From NCBI GenBank assembly GCA_002394165.1, contig DGTA01000133.1, positions 1 through 52,609 on the forward strand: a stretch of 52,609 nt of DNA. Direction: 5' to 3'. The notes under the pieces are model-generated. The model worked only from the letters and a program-made list of their open reading frames with translations. It did no database searches and had not been told where the DNA came from. The translations under genes and the position numbers were made by a program. The stretch is from Lachnospiraceae bacterium UBA4348. Lineage in GTDB: Bacteria; Bacillota; Clostridia; Lachnospirales; Lachnospiraceae. Shown here piece by piece: positions 31,875 to 40,963 of this stretch (positions within the stretch are counted from its first letter, which is position 1; every line of letters begins with the position of its first letter).

Positions 31875-33272
31875 ATGAACAGCCACAACACAAACAAAAG
31901 GACCGGAAAACTCGCTGCCATGATCTTTATCATCATGGTTTCCCTGATCATGGCACTGCCCGCATACGCAGCTCTCGTATGGCCGGTGCCCTCTTCTAAA
32001 AACATCACCCAGGGGTTCCACGACAACAATGCCATCGACATCGGTGCTCCCACCGGGACCCGAATCGTCGCCGCGCAGAGCGGTGTCGTCACAAGCATCT
32101 TCAAATGCACCCAGACCCACCACAGCTACGGCGACTGCCACGGCTTCGGGACCGGCCTGGTGATCCTCGGAGATGACGGACGCGCTTACCAGTATGCTCA
32201 CATGCAGGCGAACAGCATCCCCTCCAATGTTTACTACGGCGCCCGCGTCAGCGCCGGGCAGCAGATCGGATGCGTGGGCATGACCGGCTACGCCTACGGC
32301 CCTCACCTTCATTTCGGTGTCTCCTACAACTCCAGATACTGGGAATCCGGCCCCAATCCCCTGAGCCTGACCTACGGCAAGCCGGACCTGACCGGCGTCT
32401 ACGTCGGAAACCAGAGCGCCACCGTTCTCAGCAGCAGCAACGCAAAGATCTCCGCCACTCTTTATAAGAGAGCCGGCATCAACGCCAGCGCCGTAGGCAT
32501 CTATCTGGGAACCTCCCAGGGCAATATGACCAAGCGCAACACCGAGGCTGTCGGATCCGCATCCAACAACTACCGCGGCGGCGCCAGCTTCGACATCTGG
32601 TACAATCTCACAAGTGAACTGGGGATCGTACTGAGCAACAACACCACTTATTATTACCGTGTATATGCCATCGTGGAGGGCACAGAGATCAAAGGCAGCA
32701 TCAACTCCTTCACCATCGGCACCCCCGCATCGGCCAAGCAAAACGGATCCGTCTCCGCCTCCAATATCACCCGCTATGCATCCACCAGAGCGCAGAGCGT
32801 CAAGATCGGCGTAAGCCGCAGCGGAAGCGGAAAGATCACCTACAGCAGCAATTCCTCTAAAATAAAAGTCAACGGCAGCGGTGTTGTGACCATCCCCGGC
32901 AACTACAGCGGTTCCGCCAGGATCACCATCAACGTCGCAGAGGACTCCAAATACAAGGCCGCCTCCCGGACTATCACCGTCACCGTAAAGAAAAACGCGC
33001 AGCCGATGAAGCTCTCCCGCTCGAAATTCACCGTAAAAGCCTCAAAGGTCAGGAAGAAAGCCCAGACCATGACCTTCCGGGTGACCAACCTCTACACCAG
33101 GGCCACCATCCGCTGGAGCAGCCGGTACATCAAGCTCTACAGCACATGGAACGGCATCCAGATCAAAGTCGCCAAAGGCACCCCGAAAGGAACCTACCGG
33201 CTGACCGTCACCGCCGCCGGCAACAATGTGTACAATTCAGGAACCAAGACAATCACGATCTATGTGAAATAA
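31875..33272 (+). CDS. Secreted M23-family peptidase with C-terminal Ig-like domains
   Basis: The 465-residue protein has a signal peptide (about 1-32, ending AYA). The LytM/M23 metallopeptidase domain (about 35-165) has QGFHDNNAIDIGAPTGT, where His49 and Asp55 are five residues apart instead of the usual three, QYAHMQ (His109), and GPHLHFGVS (His144, His146). Thus zinc ligands are present but the first spacing is unusual. The C-terminal 250 residues look like two to three bacterial Ig/cadherin-like domains. Role: cutting peptidoglycan cross-links at the surface. AGGAGGT lies 9 nt before the ATG. It is a lone plus-strand gene. Confidence 0.87.
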   Translation: MNSHNTNKRTGKLAAMIFIIMVSLIMALPAYAALVWPVPSSKNITQGFHDNNAIDIGAPTGTRIVAAQSGVVTSIFKCTQTHHSYGDCHGFGTGLVILGDDGRAYQYAHMQANSIPSNVYYGARVSAGQQIGCVGMTGYAYGPHLHFGVSYNSRYWESGPNPLSLTYGKPDLTGVYVGNQSATVLSSSNAKISATLYKRAGINASAVGIYLGTSQGNMTKRNTEAVGSASNNYRGGASFDIWYNLTSELGIVLSNNTTYYYRVYAIVEGTEIKGSINSFTIGTPASAKQNGSVSASNITRYASTRAQSVKIGVSRSGSGKITYSSNSSKIKVNGSGVVTIPGNYSGSARITINVAEDSKYKAASRTITVTVKKNAQPMKLSRSKFTVKASKVRKKAQTMTFRVTNLYTRATIRWSSRYIKLYSTWNGIQIKVAKGTPKGTYRLTVTAAGNNVYNSGTKTITIYVK

Positions 33273-33305
33273 CTCTGACAGGTATTAAGAGGGGTCTCTC
33301 GCCGC

Positions 33306-33390
33306 AGGGGTCTGACCCTTTTCGCACGTTAAAGCAAGAAAAGGGTCTGACCCTTTTCGTACGTTGAAGCGCGAAAAGGGTCAGACCCCT
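33306..33390. repeat. R1 array of about two and a half units
   Basis: Three arms run in tandem (GGGTCTGACCCTTTTCGC, AAAAGGGTCTGACCCTTTTCG, then the inverse AAAAGGGTCAGACCCCT), with linkers gttaaagc and gttgaagc. It lies after the M23 stop. Confidence 0.85.
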
Positions 33391-33414
33391 CATGCGAGGG
33401 AATACTGTGGCGAG

Positions 33415-33457
33415 AAAAAACAAGCCGGGCAAAGCATCCGCTTTACCCGGCTTGTTT
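33415..33457 (-). terminator. Intrinsic terminator of the Cna-B adhesin gene (probably bidirectional)
   Basis: CAAGCCGGG-CAAAGC and GCTTT-ACCCGGCTTG pair in a long stem (33421-33454). On the minus strand a T6 run follows; on the plus strand TTGTTTCTTT follows. It thus serves the adhesin and perhaps also the convergent peptidase gene. Confidence 0.85.
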
Positions 33458-33465
33458 CTTTGTGG

Positions 33466-33526
33466 AGGACTGTCCCTCTGTCAGCCGTTTATGACAGAGA
33501 ACCGTCCCCTGTCATGACTCTGTCAT
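33466..33526. repeat. R2 full element at the adhesin 3' end
   Basis: GGACTGTCCCTCTGTCA, a short spacer, then TGACAGAGAACCGTCCCC and TGTCATGACTCTGTCA. The adhesin stop codon lies in the right border. Confidence 0.8.
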
Positions 33527-36500
33527 GATTTTTTTCTTCTCTTCAGAAGCAGTACAAGGGCCAGGGCGATCACGGCGAATGATCCGCCGAGGATACCGAG
33601 CAGGAGTCCGATCGGGCTGTCGTCTCCGGTCTTCACGCTGCCGGTGCTGCCGCTCTTCACGGTGCTTCCGCCTCCGCTGCCTTTGGCCGGCGTTTTTCCG
33701 CCTGACGAAGCAGGCTTCTTGTACTTGTTCTCGAAGGTGATCTTGATTTCCTTGATCTCCTTGTCGCTCTTTAAGAAGGTTCTCTTGACCTCAAGCGCGC
33801 CGTCCTTTTCGGTCACCACGTACTTGATCATGTAGACCGATTTATCGAACGTGTAGCCCGAGATCACGGCCGGGGTCTCCGTAACCATATAGTTATAGTA
33901 TCCCGGCTCCGTGAAGGTGATCTTACCGAACTCGACCGCTCCTTCGCCCTCGATCGTGACGCTCTTTTCGCCATCCTTGGAGCCTTCCGGCATCGGATAG
34001 GACGCATTGAGCGCCTTCAGTTTGAACGTGAACGAAGATTTCTTCTCCGGTTTGTCGCCGGTGATCTTCTTGGCAACGGGCGGATCGTCCGTGACCGGCT
34101 TGATCTCGGTTTCAGGTTCAGTTTCCGGCTCATGGCTGTTGGTGAAGGTCGTTGTCAGGCCGTCCTTACTCACTTCCGTCTTCGAAAGCTTGTAGCCGGT
34201 GACCTTTTCCTCCGTCCATTCATAGGAGATCTCCTCTCCGTCCGCATATTTCGGAAGGTTAAAGACCGTTGCAGTCCACTTATTGGATGCCTTCAGGACA
34301 AGCTTGGTCTCGGCCGCATCGTTAAGCGTCACGGTGACACTCTCCGGACGGATGCCGTCCTTGTTGTCCTTGTCATCCCAGACCTTCACTACTTTCAGAT
34401 CTACCGTCTCCGGTTTTGGAGTATGAGTGTTGGTGAAGATCGTTGTCAGGCCGTCTTCGCTAACGGCTGTCTTCGTAAGCTTATAACCGTCAACCTTTTC
34501 TTCCGTCCAAAGATAGGAGATTTCTTTTCCTGCCGCGTATTTCGGAACGACGACGCTGCCGGCCCACTTCTTCGAAGCTACCAGTTTGACCTGCGTCTTG
34601 GCCGCATCGTTAAGTGTTACATTCACGCTCTTCGGACGGATGCCGTCTTTGTTGTCTTTGTCATCCCAGATCTTCACTACCTTCAGGCTCACTGTCTCCG
34701 GTGTATGAGTATTCGTGAGGGTCGTGGTAAGACCGTCTTTGCTCACTTCCGTCTTTGTAAGCTTGTAGCCGTCAACAGGATCCTCTGTCCACTTATAGGA
34801 GATCTTCTCTCCATCCGCAAATACAGGAAGTCCCTTAACACTGCCGGTCCAATTATTAGATGCCTTCAGCTCGACCTTGGTCTTGGCTGCATCATTAAGT
34901 GTAACCGTTACTATGTCATCATCCTTAGGACGGATGCCGTCCTGGTTGTCATTGTCGTCCCAGACCTTCTTAACCGTCAGGCTTACTGTCTCCGGTGTAT
35001 GAGTATTCGTGAGAGTCGTGGTCAGACCATCTTCACTCACTTCTGTCTTCGTAAGCTTGTAACCGTCAACCTTTTCTTCCGTCCATTCGTAGGCAAATTC
35101 CTTGCCATCCACATATTTCGGAACGACGACGCTGCCGGTCCAATTATTGGATGCCTTCAGCTCGACCTTGGTCTTGGCTGCATCATTAAGTGTAACCGTT
35201 ACTACGTCATCATCCTTCGGACGAATGCCGTCCTGGTTGTCATTGTCGTCCCAGACCTTCTTAACCGTCAGGCTTACTGTCTCCGGTGTATGAGTATTCG
35301 TGAGAGTCGTGGTCAGACCATCTTCACTCACTTCTGTCTTCGTAAGCTTGTAACCGTCAACAGGATCCTCCGTCCACTCATAGGAGATCATCTCTCCATC
35401 CGCAAATACCGGAAGTCCCTTAACGCTGCCGGTCCAATTATTGGATGCCTTCAGCTCGACCTTGGTCTTGGCTGCATCATTAAGTGTAACCGTGACTGCG
35501 TCATCATCCTTAGGGCGAATGCCATCCTGGTTGTCATTGTCGTCCCAGACCTTCTTAACCGTCAGATCGATCGTCTCGACCTCATGTGTATTGGTAATGG
35601 TAATCGGAAGCGCCTTCAGGCTGCTCTCCGCACCTGTATCCGGATCTTCCTCCGTCTCGTTCTGAACATCGCCGGTCTCCATGCTCATCGTGTATGCGCT
35701 CGCTGCCACACCGTCCTTCGTCCAGGTCTTCATATCCCTTCCGAGAGCCCAGTCGTCCGGAAGTGTCTCTTCCGCCGTATACACAATGCGCTCGCCGCCA
35801 TTGTTTGCAACCGGAAGATCCTTGAACAGATAACTCCAGGTACCGTTCGTATCCTCTTCTGTCAGGGTCTGCTCAGCCACGGCGACTCCGTCAAGATCCT
35901 TCGCCGCCTGGCCATCTGCCAGAAGTTTAACGGAAATGTTTTCCGGTCTCAGGCCGTCTTTATCTCTTTCATCCTCCCAGACTTTGCTCACCCGGACATT
36001 GGTCACCGGCTCTACGGTTACCCAGATATCCGAATTTCCGACATCGGCTCCGTCCTCCACTCCATTCTCGATGATGTAGTCCAGGCCTTCACCGGTATCA
36101 TTACCGTAATTGCCGGCCTTGACTTCGTGATCCTGCTCGCCCTTCCACTTGTAAGCAAACGGGATCGAGAGGATACCGGCACTTGCCGTTGCGGAGAAGT
36201 CACCGACCACCCTGCCTCGGATCGTCAGGTACTGATCATTCACTTCATCAGCAACCTTCACACCCGTGATATTCAGCTGCAGGAGCTCGTCCGTCTTCGT
36301 CTGAATATCGTCCGCCAGCTGCTTATAATTCGTTATGGTATGATCCTTGTCATAGGTGATAATGAGCAATACCGACTGACCATCCGGAGCCGAGCTCTTG
36401 CTCATCCCGGTCATCTCGAATTTGCCCTTGTTCTCATTAACCAGTCTGAACGATGCTTCCGAAATATCCAGGCCTTTCTCTGCTGTCAAAATCACCCTGA

Positions 36501-38958
36501 AACTGCAGTCCAAATCACTCAGTGCGATAGTGCCGAAAATCTTCTGAAGGTTATCCAGCGTTATGCCCTGGCCGCCTGCCTGAGTCACTTCATTTTCGAC
36601 CATCTGGCGAAATACTTCTCTCACATTCAAAACTGCCGTGTAATCAAGCATGGCGCCTTCGCTGGTCCTGAATATCATCTTGTTTTCTGTATCAAAGCTG
36701 CCGATTCCGGCCGGTCTTACCTGCAGATCCCCTTTCAGGATCGTTTCCGGAATCTCCGCAGCTGCCAGCTTAAGCGGTTTCTGGTCTGCAAGATTCATAT
36801 TCCCCTGGCCAGCACTAAATCCGGATGCTGATTTTGTGGCAATATATGTCGAAAACTGATCTGAAGCGAAACTGACTTCAAGGTCTCCCGTATCAGTATC
36901 TAATGTTATTTTCTGACGATCCAGACTGCCATCTTCATCATCCACGTGATAAACCTGGAGTTTTTCGTTATTATTTATGTCAAAATCAGCGTAATGAATC
37001 TGTACATTAACCGGAATTAGCGGCTCAATTTCAAGATCAGGTTCATCTTCAAGATAAAAACATATATCATATGCCCGCATAAACACATCTGTAAGTCCAA
37101 GACTTATCATTCCTTGCGCATAAGTATATGAGTCTTCAGTGTTATAACCATAATTATCTTGCAGTACCTGTGCCACCATATCCGTGGAGACAACCTTTTC
37201 GGCGCGCATATGAATGTCGTCCGGCAGTGCGCCTTCCGGAACATCAACCGTGATTACGGTCCCATCTTCCATGGCCATAGACAGATCCGCTTCCGGATAC
37301 TCCTCGCTCAGTTCTTCCGGAGCCTCTGTTTCGGCTTCTGTTGCAGTCTCCGTTTCACTTTCCGTCTCAGCTCCCGCAGTTTCCTTCATGGCGCGGTTAA
37401 GCACAGCCATATCCGCCAGGATATAGTAAGGGAATTCTTTTGTCTCCAGAACGACCTGATCCCTGAGATTCTCGTTCGATTCTTTCTCCGGTTCGGTCTT
37501 CTGCACGCTCTTTTTAACAGCCTTCTCATCTTCAAGCTTCTTCAGGAAGAACACTTCGATTTCTTCCTTCTTCTCTGCCTTCTTGCCGATGCCCAGCTTC
37601 GAGAAGGTTACTTTAACCGGTTTGACCGGATCAATATCTTTCTCCGGCTCATTTTCCATATAGAAATGCATCTCGCAGGCAAATACAAAATCCTTCCATT
37701 CAAGGTCTTTTGTATTTGCAATGAAGGCTTTCGTCTTGTCGACCTTCTCGCTGTTGTAATCAAGTGCCTTCAGGAGCTGGTCTGTGACAGACGCCAGCTT
37801 CACTTCCTTTACGCGCAGCCTAATACCCTTTGGAAGGGATCCTTCCAGAACTTCCACAGAAACAACGGTTCCGTCCGCGAGAGGATCCGCCTGCAGCTTC
37901 GCTGCCGGATAAATAGCAAAGTTTGCCATAAATGTATTATTTCCTTCTTTGAGCTGATCCGCAGAGGGGGTAAACTGCGCATCCCTGCTCACTTCTTTGC
38001 CGGATTCATCTGTCCAGCTGACAAATGCATACCCTTCATCGGCAGTCGCTTTCGATCCCTGAAGAGTAAGTTTTTCATTAAGATCCGCTTTTTCACCAGC
38101 TGCGGACACACTTCCGCCTTTGCCTGCTTTGTAGCTGATCTGGGCTATAGCCTTGGCTTTCTCCTCTTCTGTGGGAGCCTCCGTATTTTCGGGCACGTCA
38201 GGTGAGACAGCGTCCTCTTTTCCGGCATCCTCCGTTTCCTGAGGAGCGGCCGGTTCCTGCGCTGCCTTCTTCTCTTCTTCAGCCTTTTTCGCTGCCTCTT
38301 CCTCTGCTGCCTTGCGGGCTGCTTCCTCTTCCGCCGCCTTCTTGGCTGCTTCTTCCTCTGCTGCCTTGCGGGCCGCTTCTTCCTCTGCTGCCTTGCGGGC
38401 TACTTCTTCTTCCGCTGCCTTGCGGGCCGCTTCTTCTTCAGCGGCTTTCCGGGCTGCTTCCTCTTCCGCCGCCTTGCGGGCTGCTTCCTCTTCTGCCGCC
38501 TTCCTGGCCGCTTCTTCCTCCGCTGCCTTGCGGGCTGCTTCCTCTTCTGCCGCCTTCCTGGCCGCTTCTTCCTCCGCTGCCTTACGGGCTTCTTCTTCCG
38601 CTGCCTTGCGAGCTGCTTCCTCTTCCGCTGCCTTGCGGGCTGCTTCCTCTTCCGCCGCCTTACGGGCTGCTTCCTCTTCCGCCGCCTTGCGAGCTGCTTC
38701 TTCTTCCGCCGCCTTCTGAGCCGCTTCCTCTTCCGCCGCCTTCTGAGCCGCTTCCTCTTCCGCCGCCTTCTGAGCCGCTTCTTCCTCCGCTGCCTTCTGG
38801 GCTTCTTCCGCAGCTGTGTCAACTGCTGCAGTTTCCGTGGCGGCAGTCTCCTCCGCCGCGGCAAGCATGCCGGTCAGATGTGAAGTCGGCCCTGAAAAAG
38901 CCATCACAAAGGCCAGCGAAAAGGCTGCTGCTCTTTTCATCAAATGTCTTCGTCTCAT
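33523..38958 (-). CDS. Giant Cna-B repeat surface adhesin
   Basis: The 1811-residue wall protein opens with a signal peptide (MRRRHLMKRAAAFSLAFVMA). Then comes a helical stalk of about 20 octads (AARKAAEE type, about 65-235), an InlB-type beta repeat (YKAGKGGSVSAAGEKAD), and two related blocks of the form DGTVVSVEVLEGSLP and DGTVITVDVPEGALP. Six Cna-B domains follow (KVWDDNDNQDGIRP, YEWTED, TNTHTPE), with Lys/Glu/Asn suited to internal isopeptide bonds. An FctA-like pilin domain (TFKLKALNASYPMP) precedes the sorting tail KTGDDSPIGLLLGILGG, a membrane helix and KRRKKS. ATG 38958 has GGGGGAT upstream. Likely an adhesin. Confidence 0.9.
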   Translation of the reverse strand: MRRRHLMKRAAAFSLAFVMAFSGPTSHLTGMLAAAEETAATETAAVDTAAEEAQKAAEEEAAQKAAEEEAAQKAAEEEAAQKAAEEEAARKAAEEEAARKAAEEEAARKAAEEEAARKAAEEEARKAAEEEAARKAAEEEAARKAAEEEAARKAAEEEAARKAAEEEAARKAAEEEAARKAAEEEVARKAAEEEAARKAAEEEAAKKAAEEEAARKAAEEEAAKKAEEEKKAAQEPAAPQETEDAGKEDAVSPDVPENTEAPTEEEKAKAIAQISYKAGKGGSVSAAGEKADLNEKLTLQGSKATADEGYAFVSWTDESGKEVSRDAQFTPSADQLKEGNNTFMANFAIYPAAKLQADPLADGTVVSVEVLEGSLPKGIRLRVKEVKLASVTDQLLKALDYNSEKVDKTKAFIANTKDLEWKDFVFACEMHFYMENEPEKDIDPVKPVKVTFSKLGIGKKAEKKEEIEVFFLKKLEDEKAVKKSVQKTEPEKESNENLRDQVVLETKEFPYYILADMAVLNRAMKETAGAETESETETATEAETEAPEELSEEYPEADLSMAMEDGTVITVDVPEGALPDDIHMRAEKVVSTDMVAQVLQDNYGYNTEDSYTYAQGMISLGLTDVFMRAYDICFYLEDEPDLEIEPLIPVNVQIHYADFDINNNEKLQVYHVDDEDGSLDRQKITLDTDTGDLEVSFASDQFSTYIATKSASGFSAGQGNMNLADQKPLKLAAAEIPETILKGDLQVRPAGIGSFDTENKMIFRTSEGAMLDYTAVLNVREVFRQMVENEVTQAGGQGITLDNLQKIFGTIALSDLDCSFRVILTAEKGLDISEASFRLVNENKGKFEMTGMSKSSAPDGQSVLLIITYDKDHTITNYKQLADDIQTKTDELLQLNITGVKVADEVNDQYLTIRGRVVGDFSATASAGILSIPFAYKWKGEQDHEVKAGNYGNDTGEGLDYIIENGVEDGADVGNSDIWVTVEPVTNVRVSKVWEDERDKDGLRPENISVKLLADGQAAKDLDGVAVAEQTLTEEDTNGTWSYLFKDLPVANNGGERIVYTAEETLPDDWALGRDMKTWTKDGVAASAYTMSMETGDVQNETEEDPDTGAESSLKALPITITNTHEVETIDLTVKKVWDDNDNQDGIRPKDDDAVTVTLNDAAKTKVELKASNNWTGSVKGLPVFADGEMISYEWTEDPVDGYKLTKTEVSEDGLTTTLTNTHTPETVSLTVKKVWDDNDNQDGIRPKDDDVVTVTLNDAAKTKVELKASNNWTGSVVVPKYVDGKEFAYEWTEEKVDGYKLTKTEVSEDGLTTTLTNTHTPETVSLTVKKVWDDNDNQDGIRPKDDDIVTVTLNDAAKTKVELKASNNWTGSVKGLPVFADGEKISYKWTEDPVDGYKLTKTEVSKDGLTTTLTNTHTPETVSLKVVKIWDDKDNKDGIRPKSVNVTLNDAAKTQVKLVASKKWAGSVVVPKYAAGKEISYLWTEEKVDGYKLTKTAVSEDGLTTIFTNTHTPKPETVDLKVVKVWDDKDNKDGIRPESVTVTLNDAAETKLVLKASNKWTATVFNLPKYADGEEISYEWTEEKVTGYKLSKTEVSKDGLTTTFTNSHEPETEPETEIKPVTDDPPVAKKITGDKPEKKSSFTFKLKALNASYPMPEGSKDGEKSVTIEGEGAVEFGKITFTEPGYYNYMVTETPAVISGYTFDKSVYMIKYVVTEKDGALEVKRTFLKSDKEIKEIKITFENKYKKPASSGGKTPAKGSGGGSTVKSGSTGSVKTGDDSPIGLLLGILGGSFAVIALALVLLLKRRKKS
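34131..35600. repeat. Near-identical Cna-B coding repeats
   Basis: Five units of about 270-290 nt encode the last five Cna-B domains. The middle three are close to identical in DNA over long stretches, implying recent duplication or gene conversion. Confidence 0.8.
38270..38805. repeat. 24-nt coding minisatellite (AARKAAEE stalk)
   Basis: About 20 copies of a 24-nt unit encode an Ala/Glu/Lys octad; one unit is a codon short. High identity suggests length variation by slippage. Confidence 0.85.
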
Positions 38959-39021
38959 AGATTTATCCCCCCACTTTACTTTATGCACTGCTTGAAAGCA
39001 TAATATTCGTTTTAATACTGT

Positions 39022-39030
39022 ATTGTAACA
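39022..39030 (-). promoter_or_regulatory. Possible extended -10 of the adhesin gene
   Basis: On the minus strand TGTTACAAT (TACAAT at 39022-39027) lies about 65 nt before the adhesin start. The region upstream is AT-rich, with no convincing -35. Confidence 0.35.
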
Positions 39031-39105
39031 CGAAACTGTCTGAAAATAAATGGTCACATCGTTATATAAGTATTGTTTCGGTATTTATATATATACGTAA
39101 AAAGC

Positions 39106-39143
39106 AGGGGTCTGACCCTTTTCGCACGTTAAAGCATGAAAAG
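39106..39143. repeat. R1 half-element
   Basis: AGGGGTCTGACCCTTTTCGC with the linker gttaaagc and a decayed second arm (ATGAAAAGA), between the adhesin promoter and the next terminator. Confidence 0.75.
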
Positions 39144-39181
39144 AGCTTGCTGTTTGTGTGTATGTCACACTAACAGCAAGC
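39140..39181 (-). terminator. Terminator after the 88-residue protein gene
   Basis: GCTTGCTGTT-GTGTG pairs with CACAC-AACAGCAAGC (39145-39181); on the minus strand TCTTTTC follows. Confidence 0.65.
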
Positions 39182-39229
39182 CCTGTTAATTTCGTTATTA
39201 TATGTTATATGGTTTTCCGGCGGCTGTCC

Positions 39230-39496
39230 TCAGATCTTTTCATCCACCTTATCCAGGATCTCCTCCGCTTTCTGTTCAGCCTTTTCCCCGGCTTTCTCTG
39301 CCGAATTCAGGAATCCTTCCGCCTTGTTCTTCAGCTCGGTCACGCCTTCGACCAGCTTTTCGTCCAGATCTGTTTTGTCCAGGATCTCCTGAGCTTTATC
39401 CTTCAGTCCGGATACACCTTCGACGATCTTTTCATCGATATCTGTCTTGTCTAAAATGTCATTAACTTTTCCTTTCAGATCATCCATCAGTCCCAT
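39230..39496 (-). CDS. Small duplicated helical protein, unrecognised
   Basis: The 88-residue protein starts at ATG 39496 (MGLMDDLKGKVNDILDK), with AAGGAG 7 nt upstream; the frame to 39520 lacks a site. It is built from two similar repeats, NDILDKTDIDEKIVEGVSGL and QEILDKTDLDEKLVEGVTEL, then a Lys/Glu/Ala helix. It is very charged, without signal peptide or membrane segment. Composition recalls CsbD-like or MT0933-type stress/antitoxin proteins, but I cannot assign it. It is probably a single-gene unit ended by the hairpin at 39140-39181. Confidence 0.7.
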   Translation of the reverse strand: MGLMDDLKGKVNDILDKTDIDEKIVEGVSGLKDKAQEILDKTDLDEKLVEGVTELKNKAEGFLNSAEKAGEKAEQKAEEILDKVDEKI

Positions 39497-39614
39497 AGAA
39501 GTTCTCCTTTCTTCTTCCATTTTGCAGTCTTATCCGGCTGCCCTCAACTCATGTATAATCCGGCAGCCCCAACACTAAAATAATACCACAAAACCGCGGG
39601 AGATAACAGAGAAT

Positions 39615-39907
39615 TCTGACAGAGGGACAGTCTCTGAAGAAAGTGCGTAATAATAACATAAGACAACTTCAAAAGGATTTTCAGCTTATGCAGCCGCTGC
39701 AGAAAACGCGAGCATAGCGGCGCATTCGCAGCTCTGTCTGAGCCCGCGTAAGCGGGCGAGTTAGCGCAGAATGCGCCGGATAAGCGGCGCAGCGTTTTCA
39801 AGAGCGGCAAATAGCTGAAGGTCCTTGAAGTTGTCTTATGTTATTTTTAGTTTTCAAAGGACTGTCCCTTTGTCAGCGCCTGCTGACACAGAACCGTCCC
39901 ATGTCAG
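39615..39907. mobile_element. Compound R2-flanked structured element, copy 2
   Basis: R2 sequences at 39615-39636 and 39856-39907 stand in inverted orientation around a folded core (39652-39845) homologous to 3895-4088. The right R2 is a full unit (GGACTGTCCCTTTGTCA to AACCGTCCCATGTCA). It fills the 390-nt gap between the 88-residue protein and the first hydrolase gene; no coding sequence is seen in it. Confidence 0.6.
39652..39845 (+). ncRNA. Candidate structured RNA, copy 2
   Basis: The same nested folding as copy 1, with different bases. The outer 21-bp stem is perfect (39652-39672 with 39825-39845). Others are ATTTTCAGCT/AGCTGAAGGT (two U-G pairs on the plus strand), GCCGCT/AGCGGC, GAAAACGC/GCGTTTTC, CGGCGCATTC/GAATGCGCCG and the apical GCCCGC-GTAA-GCGGGC. 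Unpaired GTCTGAG and CGAGTT around the apical hairpin are unchanged between copies. Confidence 0.5.
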
Positions 39908-39909
39908 AA

Positions 39910-40890
39910 TTATAATCCCTCAAACCATCTCACCGCGCGCTCCGGCCATCCGGCCATGCACATCCCGGATCCGTCCGCGAATCCGTGCCCGCCTTCCGGG
40001 CCGACCTCCAGCCGGCAGGGGATCTTCTTCTCCTCCAGCGTCCGGGCCAGCAGCCTGGAATTATCCGGGTTCACCAGCTCATCCCCGGCTGCGACGAAAA
40101 TAGCGCTTGGCGGGAAACCGTCCGCGTGGTCAAGGATCTCATATTCTTTAGTGGCAGCTTCGTCCAGGCTGCAGCCGTAAAGACGGATATGTGAAGCCGG
40201 ATCCGGATCGCCGTAGCGGATATCCCTGCGCAGGGTCACCACCGGATAGACCGGGATGGAAGCCTGCGGCTTTGGAAGAGAGTGGGCCGGATAGCCCATG
40301 TCCGTGTTCCACAGGCAGATAAGATATCCGCCCGCAGAAAAGCCGCATGTGATATAGCTGTCACCGTTCACATGGAAATGATCCTCCTTTTCTTTGATCA
40401 GCTTCAGCGCGCGGGCAAAATCCGCCAGATCCTTCTCAAGAAGTTTTTCCTCGCCATCGACCTGATAGGTCAGGATAAACACATGATAACCGCAGCGATT
40501 GTACTGCTCTGCGATCGGCCACCCCTCGGTCAGGTTCCATACATTAACAAAGCCGCCGCCGGGAACCAGCAGGATAAACGGCCGCTCATCCGCCCCGGGC
40601 TGATCCGATGGGAACCAGACGATGCTCACGCCCCGCTTTGCCTCATTCTGCGCACATTCCTCCTCACTGTAGAGAGGATAATACCAGTCTCCCGAATCCG
40701 CGGCGGCGTAGAGCCGCTCAAACCCGCGCCCGATCTCGCCGTTGAAGAAATTCTCTTCCTTAAGCTCTGTCAGCGTCTTGTCCCACACAGGCTCCGCTTC
40801 AAGATCTCTGTTGCGGATCGCTTCCTTTGCCACCTTGCTTATTCTGGGATCACTCAGCAGACTTCCCAGGGTCCTGTTTTCAAATGCCAT
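39910..40890 (-). CDS. Alpha/beta hydrolase (esterase/lipase-like)
   Basis: This 326-residue cytosolic enzyme has LVPGGGFVNVW as oxyanion-hole loop, CGFSAGGYLICL with the nucleophile Ser, FVAAGDELVNPDNS with the acid Asp, and GGHGFADG with the catalytic His. It belongs to the hormone-sensitive lipase/acetyl-xylan-esterase-like group. Substrate is unknown, probably a small ester or acetylated sugar. ATG 40890 has AAAGGAG 6 nt upstream. It is 73 nt after the next hydrolase gene, so may be in the same operon. Confidence 0.85.
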   Translation of the reverse strand: MAFENRTLGSLLSDPRISKVAKEAIRNRDLEAEPVWDKTLTELKEENFFNGEIGRGFERLYAAADSGDWYYPLYSEEECAQNEAKRGVSIVWFPSDQPGADERPFILLVPGGGFVNVWNLTEGWPIAEQYNRCGYHVFILTYQVDGEEKLLEKDLADFARALKLIKEKEDHFHVNGDSYITCGFSAGGYLICLWNTDMGYPAHSLPKPQASIPVYPVVTLRRDIRYGDPDPASHIRLYGCSLDEAATKEYEILDHADGFPPSAIFVAAGDELVNPDNSRLLARTLEEKKIPCRLEVGPEGGHGFADGSGMCMAGWPERAVRWFEGL

Positions 40891-40963
40891 AATAGACTCC
40901 TTTGAAATAAAAACTGTTCGCCGGCACATCCTTTCCGGTTCCTCAGCAGATCTCTGAGATTAT

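Noticed and set aside
34132..36831. 899-codon open frame on the plus strand
   Set aside because: It runs antisense to the Cna-B gene and reflects the repetitive codon pattern of that gene; the minus frame has clear domains, signal peptide and sorting tail.
38202..38960. Pro/Leu-rich plus-strand frame
   Set aside because: It is a shadow of the 24-nt stalk repeats of the adhesin.
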